Below are positions 1 through 7,007 of a stretch of DNA of 14,505 bases, one piece after another. Both the position numbers and the translations under genes were made by a program. Every line of letters begins with the position of its first letter. Position 1 is the stretch's first letter. The DNA is taken from NCBI GenBank assembly GCA_002309235.1, contig DBXA01000158.1:1-14505 (forward strand). The letters are read 5' to 3'. This DNA comes from Christensenella sp. UBA1224. GTDB taxonomy: Bacteria > Bacillota > Clostridia > Christensenellales > Aristaeellaceae. The notes under the pieces are model-generated. The model searched no databases. It was not told where the DNA came from and worked only from the letters and a program-made list of their open reading frames with translations.

Positions 1-26
1 GCTACTTCTTCGAGAAAATTATCCAT
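1..26 (-). CDS. Partial CDS, N-terminus only, product unknown
   Basis: An ATG at 26-24 on the minus strand opens a frame reading MDNFLEEVA before the window ends. It is preceded by a purine-rich ribosome site (AGGGGGA) about seven bases upstream, and by a promoter with a perfect TATAAT box about 48 bases upstream of the ATG. The agreement of promoter, ribosome site and start is the only evidence for the gene. Nine residues are too few to name a family. It lies downstream of the 149-850 gene in the same direction but has its own promoter. Confidence 0.55.
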
Positions 27-73
27 TTTTATCCCCCTATTGGGAAGGCACATGCCTTTTATTGTTGGATTTG

Positions 74-102
74 ATTATATCACCAAATCCTGCCTTGCGC
101 AA
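74..102 (-). promoter_or_regulatory. Promoter of the left-edge gene, TTGCGC-17-TATAAT
   Basis: On the minus strand TTGCGC (102-97) is followed after exactly 17 bases by TATAAT (79-74), with TG one base before the -10 (extended -10). The -35 lies within ATTGCGCA, an octamer also found at the promoters of 149-850 and 1108-2907. The start codon is at 26, so the leader would be about 40 bases. A 7-bp inverted repeat (GGATTTG/CAAATCC, arms at 68-74 and 84-90) overlaps the -10 and spacer. Confidence 0.6.
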
Positions 103-148
103 TGACGGAAAAGCCGCGTTTCTTTGTCGATGAAGTGAAATATGCGCA

Positions 149-850
149 TCATCGCACAAGGCCCGTATCGATATATGCCGGCAGGTGGTCCGAAGCCTGC
201 GTCGCAAAGGTCTGCATGTCGGCCTTTTTGAAGTGCCTTGAGGTGAAGATATAATCGATGCGTATCTCAGGTCCTGAAGAAGGGAATGAAAGAGGCGTAT
301 CTCCGGCAGTATCATAAAGGGCTGCCCGCAGGCTTTCGATCACGGCATCGCCCGGCTTAGCATTGAGATCCCCCATGAACACGACAGGCATATCCGTTTC
401 CGAAACGAGAGAGAGCACCGTAGCTGCAGCATTCTTTCTCTCCCCGTCGCTCAGGCCGAAATGGGATGTGATCGCGCACAGGCGCCCTTCCGGCGTATCG
501 ATCTCGCAGGCGAGCACTGTCCTGGGTTCAAAGCGCCTGCCTCTCTCCTCCTCCGGCAGATCCGGTACCGGCACGATGCGGGAGGAAACGATCGGGTATC
601 TGCTCAGCATGGCGATGCCGTATTCCCCGCCGTTGATATCTATCGTGCGGGCAAAGCGGTGCTCCATGCCCAGCTTCTCTCCGTATTCTGCGGCGATATC
701 CATTCCGCCGACATCCGTCGTATGCACGCGCACCTCGTTGAGCGCGCAGATATCCGGCGCAAGGCCCTTTATCACCTTTATCTGCTCTTCCGGCGCGAGA
801 ACGTTTTCCATATTCCTTCCGGAACGGATATTATAGGTCATGATCCTCAT
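149..850 (-). CDS. Endonuclease/exonuclease/phosphatase-family metal-dependent hydrolase
   Basis: The product is a 233-residue member of the EEP fold (the DNase I/ExoIII/sphingomyelinase superfamily), enzymes that use Mg to cut phosphodiester or phosphomonoester bonds. Family landmarks are in order: TYN near residue 5-7, metal-binding Glu39 in LNEV, His130 in SHFG, Asp161/Asn163 in GDLNAKP, Asp199 in RIDYIF, and the terminal Asp221-His222 pair in SDHLP. No signal peptide or membrane segment is visible, so it is probably cytoplasmic. I chose the ATG at 850 because a GAAGGGGG ribosome site lies just upstream and the TYN motif follows immediately. An ATG at 952 would add 34 unconserved residues and would start upstream of the promoter at 882-911. 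Substrate cannot be deduced, and the length fits small bacterial EEP hydrolases rather than ExoIII-type repair enzymes. Confidence 0.9.
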   Translation of the reverse strand: MRIMTYNIRSGRNMENVLAPEEQIKVIKGLAPDICALNEVRVHTTDVGGMDIAAEYGEKLGMEHRFARTIDINGGEYGIAMLSRYPIVSSRIVPVPDLPEEERGRRFEPRTVLACEIDTPEGRLCAITSHFGLSDGERKNAAATVLSLVSETDMPVVFMGDLNAKPGDAVIESLRAALYDTAGDTPLSFPSSGPEIRIDYIFTSRHFKKADMQTFATQASDHLPAYIDTGLVR

Positions 851-881
851 AAACAATCCCCCTTCGTTTCTATCCGGAAAA

Positions 882-911
882 AGTATACACCAACGTCGGC
901 TTGATGCGCAA
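882..911 (-). promoter_or_regulatory. Promoter of the EEP hydrolase gene, TTGCGC-18-TATACT
   Basis: On the minus strand TTGCGC (911-906) is followed after 18 bases by TATACT (887-882), about 31 bases upstream of the ATG at 850. The -35 is embedded in the same ATTGCGCA octamer as two other promoters in the window. Between this promoter and the upstream terminator the sequence has no convincing gene. It does contain a short perfect hairpin (CATCTG/CAGATG, 981-996) of unknown meaning. Confidence 0.5.
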
Positions 912-1035
912 TATTTCTGTAAAAAGTCATCATCAATCGCCATTTTAATCAAGAATGAATATAATGATTTCAGCGTTCAGCATCTGCATACAGATGGACA
1001 TCGCATACTACATCTTACATCTCTTTACAAAGCAA

Positions 1036-1068
1036 CAGGAGAAACCCCCGATATCAGGGTTTCTCCTG
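1036..1068 (-). terminator. Rho-independent-type terminator after the Ig/LRR protein gene
   Basis: A perfect 12-bp inverted repeat (arms 1036-1047 and 1057-1068, nine-base loop) lies about 40 bases downstream of the stop codon at 1108-1110. On the minus strand it is followed by the moderately T-rich TTGCTTTGT. The hairpin is strong but the T-tract is imperfect. It separates the Ig/LRR gene from the EEP hydrolase gene, which has its own promoter. Confidence 0.65.
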
Positions 1069-1107
1069 CAGGAAAGCCTTATTGGCATATCATACATGGG
1101 GAAGCGG

Positions 1108-2907
1108 TTAATCCCCAACGCAGCTTGCCAAGCCGTTTTCGGAGGCAAATTGCATTGCATAGCTCCAGCTGTTATCGCAAACAATAAGCACATTGCTTCC
1201 AAAGGCGCTGCGATTGATAGAAATCACACTGTTCGGGATGTGCACGATACGCAGATTACCACAAGCCGCGAAAGCGCCGCTGCCTATCGACACACAGCCA
1301 TCCGGTATGTAAACCTCTGATGCGGCTGTGTTTTCAAAAGCCTCCAGCTCGATCGTCTTCAGGGAATCGGGAAGTACGAACGATGTCCCGGAAGCATCCG
1401 CCCGTTCGCCCGTAAGGGATGCTTCAAAAGAACAATCCCAAGGATCCGCTGTAAAGAAATATGTATGCCCCGCTTGAAGCAGGCAGGAAACGACCCAGTT
1501 ATCTCCTTCCCGGTCACCCTCAGCAATTGTAGTCAGGCTTTCATTCAAAGCGGTTACGGGGTTCATGTCATCCACGTTCGATATGGTGAATGTATAGATC
1601 CCGCGCCATTCAGGGACGAAGCGGAACATGAATACTCCGCCTTGTGTACCCGCCGTCAACGACAAGGGGGCATCAAGCGCGATATCTGCACGTGTTTCTG
1701 TGCCTTCGTGAAGATAAAAGCGGAATTCCTCCCACTCGCCGTACGAAGCGGTAACAGTACAGTAAACGACATCCGGAAAATACTCCGTATAGGTAAACGT
1801 TAAGATATTTGAAGAAGTATCCAGCCCTTCAAAGGTATCCTCTTCCCAGGACCACCACTCAAATTCAACGCTTCCGTCATCCGCCGCGCCGTAAACCTCA
1901 AGAGTTACTGTCTCGTTCGGCAAAACATATCGATCCCGAGGACCGATCGCGTGTGCTTCGAAGCCGTTTTTGACCGCCACATCATAGTAGACCCATTTCA
2001 CGGAACCGAAAGGATCTGTCACGGCGCAGGCATAACACATGTGCGTATCGACCGCTTCGATCGTAAAAGATGTACCGGTCATACCCTCGATAGCCTCATA
2101 TTCGCTGTCAAGAGGAGTCTTGCCTAACCATTGGAAGCTGACCTCTCCCTGGCGGCACCCACCTGCCGCGACGAGCGTCACGCTCTCATTTGTATCCACT
2201 ATGAATTGCGTTTCACCCACAGCCCGGGCGTATAAGCCGTTCTCGACCTGTACATAGAAATAGGCCCCTGCAGGGTACTCGGAATAATCATCGGACACCA
2301 TGCAACAATACGTGTCATTTTCTACAACAGACACCACAGTAAAAGTGTTTCCCGTCGCGCCTTCGATCGGAACAAACTCCCAATCATTGTAATCCCATTC
2401 CTCATTATAGACCAATACTTTTTTACCCCATTGATAATGCAAGTTCCCCGTATAGCAGCTTGCCTCCACGGCCAATTCGACAGATCCGTACGGCTGAGCA
2501 AGCCAGACCTCCTGCCCGTCCAGAGGTTCCGCTGTCAAGCCGTTATCTACATAAATATAGAAGGATAAGCCTCTTGTCGTTCCCTGCGTATCCGTGGCAT
2601 ACACTCTATAAGACGTATTACGAAATACCGGCCCCAGATCATAGCTTGCTGAGGTCGCTTCTGGAATCTCGTTCCACGATCCGTCCATCCATTGCATCCA
2701 TTGGTATGTAAGCGTATCCGTACAATCTGTTTCCACTGCCAGCGTTACACTTGTGCCGCAAATCACTTGAAGATAACTTTCATCCCCAACGGGGTAAATC
2801 CCCCATGGCGATACGACAGGATTTACGATGCTTGCCTCCGCGCCAATGGCAGCCAGGCACAGACACAGAACAGACGCAATGATAAATAACGTGCGCGTTT
2901 TTTTCAT
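1108..2907 (-). CDS. Secreted protein with four Ig-like repeats and a C-terminal LRR_5-type module
   Basis: The product has 599 residues with a typical signal peptide (MKKTR, hydrophobic run, cleavage near AEAS at 23-26). Four repeats of about 90-100 residues follow, ending near 124, 227, 320 and 411. Most share a YQW or FQW core tryptophan, a G.T...T turn, an aromatic strand near Y.C.V/Y.V.AT.. and a closing V.NGL.A. This is an Ig-like beta-sandwich pattern. Residues about 412-505 resemble a pre-peptidase C-terminal-like beta domain (weak). Residues about 512-599 contain BspA-type LRR units (LPDSLKTIELEAFENT, IPDGCVSIGSGAFAACGN, IPNSVISINRSAFGSN) and the usual cap ending SYAMQFASENGL. No LPxTG or surface-anchor domain is present, so it is probably released or loosely bound. 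The ATG at 2907 was chosen for its AGGGAG ribosome site and signal peptide. A surface or adhesive role is inference. Confidence 0.85.
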   Translation of the reverse strand: MKKTRTLFIIASVLCLCLAAIGAEASIVNPVVSPWGIYPVGDESYLQVICGTSVTLAVETDCTDTLTYQWMQWMDGSWNEIPEATSASYDLGPVFRNTSYRVYATDTQGTTRGLSFYIYVDNGLTAEPLDGQEVWLAQPYGSVELAVEASCYTGNLHYQWGKKVLVYNEEWDYNDWEFVPIEGATGNTFTVVSVVENDTYCCMVSDDYSEYPAGAYFYVQVENGLYARAVGETQFIVDTNESVTLVAAGGCRQGEVSFQWLGKTPLDSEYEAIEGMTGTSFTIEAVDTHMCYACAVTDPFGSVKWVYYDVAVKNGFEAHAIGPRDRYVLPNETVTLEVYGAADDGSVEFEWWSWEEDTFEGLDTSSNILTFTYTEYFPDVVYCTVTASYGEWEEFRFYLHEGTETRADIALDAPLSLTAGTQGGVFMFRFVPEWRGIYTFTISNVDDMNPVTALNESLTTIAEGDREGDNWVVSCLLQAGHTYFFTADPWDCSFEASLTGERADASGTSFVLPDSLKTIELEAFENTAASEVYIPDGCVSIGSGAFAACGNLRIVHIPNSVISINRSAFGSNVLIVCDNSWSYAMQFASENGLASCVGD

Positions 2908-2951
2908 ACTGTCACTCCCTGTTTGATGTTGATGCAAATATCGATAAACGT

Positions 2952-2980
2952 ATTATATCAGCCTGACAGTGCCTGCGCAA
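2952..2980 (-). promoter_or_regulatory. Promoter of the Ig/LRR protein gene, TTGCGC-17-TATAAT
   Basis: On the minus strand TTGCGC (2980-2975) and TATAAT (2957-2952) are separated by exactly 17 bases, with TG one base before the -10. The leader to the ATG at 2907 is about 40 bases. The -35 again sits in ATTGCGCA, and a GGCA follows the box in this promoter and in that of the left-edge gene. Confidence 0.65.
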
Positions 2981-2991
2981 TTCCTTTTTGA

Positions 2992-3398
2992 AGTACAAGA
3001 CCGCCGCACGATGTACCCATTCGTTTTCGGGACGATGAAACCGCTCCCAGGGAACGCTTTAACGTTACAGACAGCGTGTCACGCATCAAAAGTCCCTTGG
3101 AAAATATTCTGCCTACCCGAAAAAATCCCTTGAAGAATATCTTCATAGGGATCCCGGCCTGAAGATCGATCTTGTCATGCGATATCCGGGCAAAAGCACA
3201 CCTTTGGAAGGAAAGGCCGCCGGCAATACCAAAGGCACCAGGACCATACCGGATCACCCGGAAAAGCATCATGTCGGCGGCGCGCTCAAGCCGGGAAACT
3301 ATATCGCAGGCCATGCAGGCAATATCCTGACACTGCCGTTCTGCATGCCTTTTTTGCAGACAAAATATCAAGTTCCCAAATCGAAAAACGTTTTCTTC
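2992..3398 (+). pseudogene. Frame-broken coding-like remnant, product unknown
   Basis: This plus-strand stretch lies in a 590-base gap with no intact gene. Frame from 2992 reads FRDDETAPRERFNVTDSVSR and runs to a stop near 3160. The frame in phase with 3177, open from 3063, takes over near 3100 with YSAYPKKSLEEYLHRDPG, then LKIDLVMRYPGKS, GNTKGTRTIPDHPEKHHVGG and LKPGNYIAGHAGNILTLP. The codons (GGC, GAA, AAA, ATC, CTG, CCG) look like those of real genes here, while the antisense frame is rich in Cys, Arg and Ser like a shadow. No good start or ribosome site was found. I read it as a decayed gene or gene fragment with at least one frameshift. I do not recognise the family, and it may still be chance. 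Confidence 0.35.
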
Positions 3399-3497
3399 GG
3401 AAATCCCCTTTCAGGGAGACTTTTTTCAACGTTCAATGCTGTCGGAAGATCCAGCCCCTCCCTGCCGTTTTCTGGATCTGTCCGGAAAGATGAAAGA

Positions 3498-4439
3498 TCA
3501 GAAGATACCAGATTCAAGATCGATCCATAAAGCGGGGCGGACAGAAAGATAATCCCAAATAGCACCAAAGTCGCGTATTGCACCATAAGAAGCGACTGCT
3601 TCAGCACGGCGTTGATCACTGCCAGGCGAACGTAACCACCACGACCCAGCCTCATCATTTTCTACTGTTATAGCGTCGAAAGATGTAAATACACCTGCCA
3701 TATCAGCGTAAACCGTTGGTGCTGCTCTTGATTTCATACTGCTGTTATCTTCTACCGTTACACCAAAGTACTTATAAACCTCAGCACAACTCAGCAGGAA
3801 AATTTTGTCCTTCGTATTATTTCCACCATAGGTATTCCACTTGCTTGACCCTTGGTTACTGCCGTTGTCCACTGTCGTAAGAACGATCCCTTTTTGTTCT
3901 CGCACTGTGAACGCTGCGTTCAAGAAGTCATCGTTCAACCATGCCCTTAGCGTGCATGTCTCCCAAGTGACATCTTTGTATCTGGTATTGTACGGCTTTG
4001 CATCTAATATGTATTTGCTAATCAACAGAACTTTCTTCCCAACCCTATCCAGCACAATCCACTCGATCCCTTCTTGACCGTTAGATAAGTTATTGTCCTG
4101 CTCATAATGGCCAAAGGTAACGATATCACCTGTTTGACACTTTGCTATCGGTGTTAGCGTTGGTTTCGGTGTAGGCTGCAGCGTCGGCACCAGAGTCGAC
4201 TGCGGTGTAGGTACCGGCGTCGGCACTGATGTTGGCTTCAGTGTAGGTACCGGCGTCGGCACCGGTGTAGGTTTCGGTGTAGGTGTAGGCATCAAAGCGA
4301 TGGCTTGCCTTCGCAGCTCCTCACTGTCCTTAAAGCGGAATCCCTCCAGTGCAGCGGCTGCCTCGGCATACCGTCCTTCATCCAGATACCGCTTCGCCTG
4401 TTCATACACATCAGACAGCAGCGCCGCCTGACGGTCCAT
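3498..4439 (-). CDS. DUF6273-domain protein, C-terminal part of a frameshifted gene
   Basis: This 313-residue frame is the downstream part of a split gene. Residues 1-48 are helical and alanine-rich (tetratricopeptide-like). Residues about 50-97 are a Thr-Pro linker (PTPTPKPTPVPTPVP and on). Residues about 104-313 are a DUF6273 domain with its hallmarks VTFGHYEQD, EWIVLD, LLISKYILDAKPYN, TCTLRAWLNDDFLN, DKIFLLSCAEVYKYF, WWLRSPG and VRPALWI. The domain is common in Clostridia surface or secreted proteins and has no firm function. The frame continues upstream of the ATG at 4439 (LAERQYPSCSQLIGYIEARR around 4490-4550), and no ribosome site precedes that ATG, so it is unlikely to be a true start. 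The protein probably begins at 4879 and is interrupted. DUF6273 codons look more A+T-rich than those of the N-terminal half. Confidence 0.7.
   Translation of the reverse strand: MDRQAALLSDVYEQAKRYLDEGRYAEAAAALEGFRFKDSEELRRQAIALMPTPTPKPTPVPTPVPTLKPTSVPTPVPTPQSTLVPTLQPTPKPTLTPIAKCQTGDIVTFGHYEQDNNLSNGQEGIEWIVLDRVGKKVLLISKYILDAKPYNTRYKDVTWETCTLRAWLNDDFLNAAFTVREQKGIVLTTVDNGSNQGSSKWNTYGGNNTKDKIFLLSCAEVYKYFGVTVEDNSSMKSRAAPTVYADMAGVFTSFDAITVENDEAGSWWLRSPGSDQRRAEAVASYGAIRDFGAIWDYLSVRPALWIDLESGIF
4141..4292 (-). repeat. Thr-Pro linker repeat with a 36-base period
   Basis: The coding strand encodes alternating Pro-Thr/Pro-Val units. On the plus strand an identical 22-base segment occurs at 4205-4226 and again at 4241-4262, exactly 36 bases (12 codons) apart, within wider degenerate GGTGTAGG/GGCGTCGG units. 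Such linkers separate folded domains of cell-surface proteins. The in-frame period means that slippage would change linker length without breaking the frame. Confidence 0.8.
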
Positions 4440-4528
4440 GGCATCCAGGATATCATTCTCGGAATAGAGATGCCAGGCCCCTGCGGCGTCTCCCGCCGCT
4501 TCCAGCCTTCGCGCTTCGATGTAGCCGA

Positions 4529-4879
4529 TCAGCTGGCTGCAGGATGGATATTGTCTCTCCGCCAGATCCGCTGGTAAAGTCCTGCTTTTCCTGCCAGCGT
4601 TTCCAGCCGCCAGATGATGATATCAGGGTCTGTCTCCCCGCTCTCCAAGGCAAGTATATCGTACAGGGCCTGGCTGTATTGCTTGTAATTTCTGGCCAGC
4701 CCGATGCTTCCGGCGGCATCAAAACTGCTTACCGCCTGGGGAAGCATTTCCGGCGTCATCTCCGCCAGGGCCTTCAGCCCCATCTCATACCAGTCTTCCC
4801 GGGTATACGCCGCCTCGGCCGGAAGCGCGCAGCCAAACAGCAAAGCCATACAAATCAGCAAGGAAAGCGAACGTTTCAT
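4529..4879 (-). CDS. N-terminal part of the frameshifted DUF6273 protein (signal peptide and helical region)
   Basis: The frame starts at an ATG at 4879 behind an excellent GAGGAGG ribosome site. It encodes a clear signal peptide (MKRSLSLLICMALLFGC, Ala-rich cleavage region near residue 20-24), then an amphipathic helical segment with motifs such as WYEMGLKALAEM and AVSSFDAAGSIGLARNYKQYSQALY, resembling TPR-like regions. The sequence stops at 4529-4531 just after LYQRIWRRDNIHPAAS, while another frame keeps the helical pattern (DLAERQYPSCSQLIGYIEAR). This points to a single-base change between about 4540 and 4600. With the downstream part the intact protein would have about 460 residues. The gene follows the LRR gene by 84 bases with no convincing terminator between them, so the two are probably one transcript. 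Confidence 0.7.
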   Translation of the reverse strand: MKRSLSLLICMALLFGCALPAEAAYTREDWYEMGLKALAEMTPEMLPQAVSSFDAAGSIGLARNYKQYSQALYDILALESGETDPDIIIWRLETLAGKAGLYQRIWRRDNIHPAAS

Positions 4880-4963
4880 ATAAACCTCCTCTGTTCGAGA
4901 TAAGTAAGACTCCGTATCGGCCGGTTTTCCCATGCATCCGTCAACTTCGCCGGCCCTTTCCGG

Positions 4964-6745
4964 TCAGTTGCCTGTATAGTCAAAGTGGATCTCTATGTTC
5001 GTCATGCATTCGTTGTCCGATCCGATGGAAACCGCATCCCATTGTTCGCTGCTGCCGGTAAAGTATACATCGTGAAGGTTCTCACAACCTATAAACGCCA
5101 AGTCTCCGATCTGCGTGACGCTGACAGGGATGATCACACCTTCCAGGTTTGTGCATCCATCAAACGCTTTTTCACGGATCGCTGTGATACCATCCGTTAT
5201 CAGTACCTCTGTCAAACCGGAACACTGGTTAAACATACCCCGGCTGATCTCTCCAATGCTGGAAGGGATCTGTACGTACGTTAAGCTGCTGCATCTTCCA
5301 AAGGCCCAATCACCAACATACGTGACCGTATCCGGAATGGTCAAAGAGTTCAGATTGATGCATGCCCAGAAAGCATTGACACCGATGCTTTCCAGCCCTG
5401 TCGGAAGTGTAATGCTGACCATGCCTTTACAGCCATTGAACGCAAGCTCCTCAATAGAGACAACGCTGTCCGGAAGATACACGCCTGTCAATCCCTTACA
5501 GCCCTGAAGAGCGCACTTGCCGACCGTCGTTACACCATCCGGGACCGTGAGATCGCCTGTCCTTCCGGCGGGGCAGCCCCAAAGTATCGTCTGATCTTTG
5601 TTGTATAATATCCCGTCCTCGCTCATATATTCCGGATTCTGCCCGGAAACGATTATACTCTGCAGTTCATAGCAGCAGCCGAAAGCGCCTGCGCCGACCG
5701 CGGCAACACCTGCCGGTATGTAGATCTCACTCAGGCTCCCGCAATCCCAGAAAGCATCTCCGTCGATAATAACGAGGCTTTCCGGCAGGGTTATCCCCGC
5801 CAGACTGTCACAGCCGAGAAAAGCCTTTCTTTCAATAACCGAAACACCTTCCTGTATGATTACATTGCTGAGCGCATTGCAGTTGTCGAAAGCGGAATTC
5901 CCGATGACCGCAACGCTACCCGGAATGATCGCGGAGGTCAGATTTGGGTAACCGGAGAAGGCGCTGATCCCAATACCTGTGATACCGTCCTCGATCACCA
6001 GTTTGACCACTTCGTCTATATCCCACGGAGTTTCCGTTATTTGGCCTGTCCCGCTTATCGTAAGCACTCCCTGGCTGCTTAGCGACCACGCTACGCGTTC
6101 CTCGGTTTCTGTCCGGACATACACATAATAGGGAACATATGTCTCGTACGGCTTCCCTTGCGCAAGGTAATTATCCCATAAATATTTGCCGCTGACCCAT
6201 GCCTCCGGATCGCTTTCATCCGATATCGACAGATCACGATACATCGTATCATCCTGTATGGAGACGAACCGAGGGCACTCGTTCCCATTTGCATCCACTG
6301 CACCGCGCATCCCCCAGAAGCCCCAGATCTCCAGGAAATATTCCGTACCCTCAGGCTCTTCTCCCGTTACCGGGGTCCATTTTCCGTTGGAAGCCCCGCC
6401 TGAAAGGATGTAATGATTGTCAAGCGCCCAATCATATGCATATGTACCGGGATTTACTTTTACATCCACTTTATCGGGGCCATCAAAGGCGCTTGGATCA
6501 ATGAATGTAAGTGAATCCGGCAAGTTGATCTCCGAAAGCGAACTGTTCGCAAAAGCCCTCGCATGGATCTCTTCTATCGTATCCGGCAATTCCACCCTGC
6601 CGATAGATGTCGATCCGTAGAAAGCCTCTTCCTTTATGATCTTCAGATCCTCAGGCATGTTCAGAACGGAATCCGACCGAGCATTGTTCACAGGGAACAA
6701 AACGATGATCATGATCACAGCCAACATCCGACAGATAATCTTCAT
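4964..6745 (-). CDS. Secreted BspA-like leucine-rich repeat (LRR_5) protein
   Basis: The product has 593 residues. A signal peptide (MKIICRMLAVIMIIVLFPVN, cleavage near residue 23) is followed by a short module of about three LRR_5 units with its own cap (YAYDWALDNHYILSG). Then comes a linker of roughly 120 residues rich in Trp and Tyr, then VLTISGTGQI, and about thirteen further repeats of 22-23 residues with the pattern L..I.IP..V..IG..AF..C.. . One longer unit (ILYNKDQTILWGCP) interrupts the array, as is usual in this family. The protein ends in a partial repeat with no anchor motif. BspA-like proteins are surface or secreted and several bind host or microbial ligands, but the ligand here is unknown. 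The ATG at 6745 has an AAGGAGG site nine bases upstream, and the longer frame from 6832 adds an unlikely tail before the signal peptide. Confidence 0.9.
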   Translation of the reverse strand: MKIICRMLAVIMIIVLFPVNNARSDSVLNMPEDLKIIKEEAFYGSTSIGRVELPDTIEEIHARAFANSSLSEINLPDSLTFIDPSAFDGPDKVDVKVNPGTYAYDWALDNHYILSGGASNGKWTPVTGEEPEGTEYFLEIWGFWGMRGAVDANGNECPRFVSIQDDTMYRDLSISDESDPEAWVSGKYLWDNYLAQGKPYETYVPYYVYVRTETEERVAWSLSSQGVLTISGTGQITETPWDIDEVVKLVIEDGITGIGISAFSGYPNLTSAIIPGSVAVIGNSAFDNCNALSNVIIQEGVSVIERKAFLGCDSLAGITLPESLVIIDGDAFWDCGSLSEIYIPAGVAAVGAGAFGCCYELQSIIVSGQNPEYMSEDGILYNKDQTILWGCPAGRTGDLTVPDGVTTVGKCALQGCKGLTGVYLPDSVVSIEELAFNGCKGMVSITLPTGLESIGVNAFWACINLNSLTIPDTVTYVGDWAFGRCSSLTYVQIPSSIGEISRGMFNQCSGLTEVLITDGITAIREKAFDGCTNLEGVIIPVSVTQIGDLAFIGCENLHDVYFTGSSEQWDAVSIGSDNECMTNIEIHFDYTGN

Positions 6746-6844
6746 ACAGAGATCCTCCTTTATGGTCTGTTCAGGCTGTAAGCCTTCTGTTTCTTTATAT
6801 TCTGGGTGTTTATACGCCAATAAACAAATCACAGCTTTTCATAC

Positions 6845-6873
6845 ATAATATTACATACAATTCAAAAATGCAA
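6845..6873 (-). promoter_or_regulatory. Probable promoter of the LRR/DUF6273 transcript, TTGCAT-17-TATTAT
   Basis: On the minus strand TTGCAT (6873-6868) and TATTAT (6850-6845) are 17 bases apart in an A+T-rich block. This leaves a leader of about 95 bases before the ATG at 6745. It is the best match in the 262-base gap, which otherwise holds no gene. A second possibility, TTGGCG and TATAAA nearer the gene, has a poor 15-base spacing. Confidence 0.45.
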
Positions 6874-6941
6874 GATGACCAAAGTTTTTCAATCGACAGC
6901 AAAATCTTTTTATTTTTGGAAGTTTTTGCACTTCAATACAG

Positions 6942-6959
6942 GGGAGCCTTCTTGCTCCC
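6942..6959 (-). terminator. Weak hairpin downstream of the glycosyltransferase gene
   Basis: GGGAGC (6942-6947) and GCTCCC (6954-6959) form a 6-bp stem with a six-base loop, about 50 bases after the stop of the 7008-8117 gene. No T-tract follows on the minus strand, so it is only a possible terminator. Confidence 0.25.
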
Positions 6960-7007
6960 GCTGCATCTGACTACAGCAACCAGCTTTGTGAGAGACTGTT
7001 TTTCATT

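Noticed and set aside
363..904. Long plus-strand open frames opposite the EEP hydrolase gene
   Set aside because: They are antisense shadows of a gene with an intact catalytic motif set, and they lack ribosome sites and family-like sequence.
981..996. CATCTG/CAGATG hairpin considered as a terminator or operator
   Set aside because: It has a short stem, no T-tract and lies far upstream of the predicted promoter of the EEP gene, so there is no support for a function.
2958..3371. 137-codon minus-strand frame in the gap after the DUF6273 gene
   Set aside because: It is rich in Cys, Arg and Ser with no domain-like pattern, and the opposite strand has the more natural codon use.
4205..4262. Evenly spaced repeats considered as a CRISPR array
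   Set aside because: The 36-base period lies inside a coding region and encodes a Thr-Pro linker; spacers are not unique.
6919..6934. GAAGT/ACTTC hairpin next to T-rich sequence considered as a terminator
   Set aside because: The five-base stem is weak and the T-rich run is not downstream of the stem in the direction of transcription.
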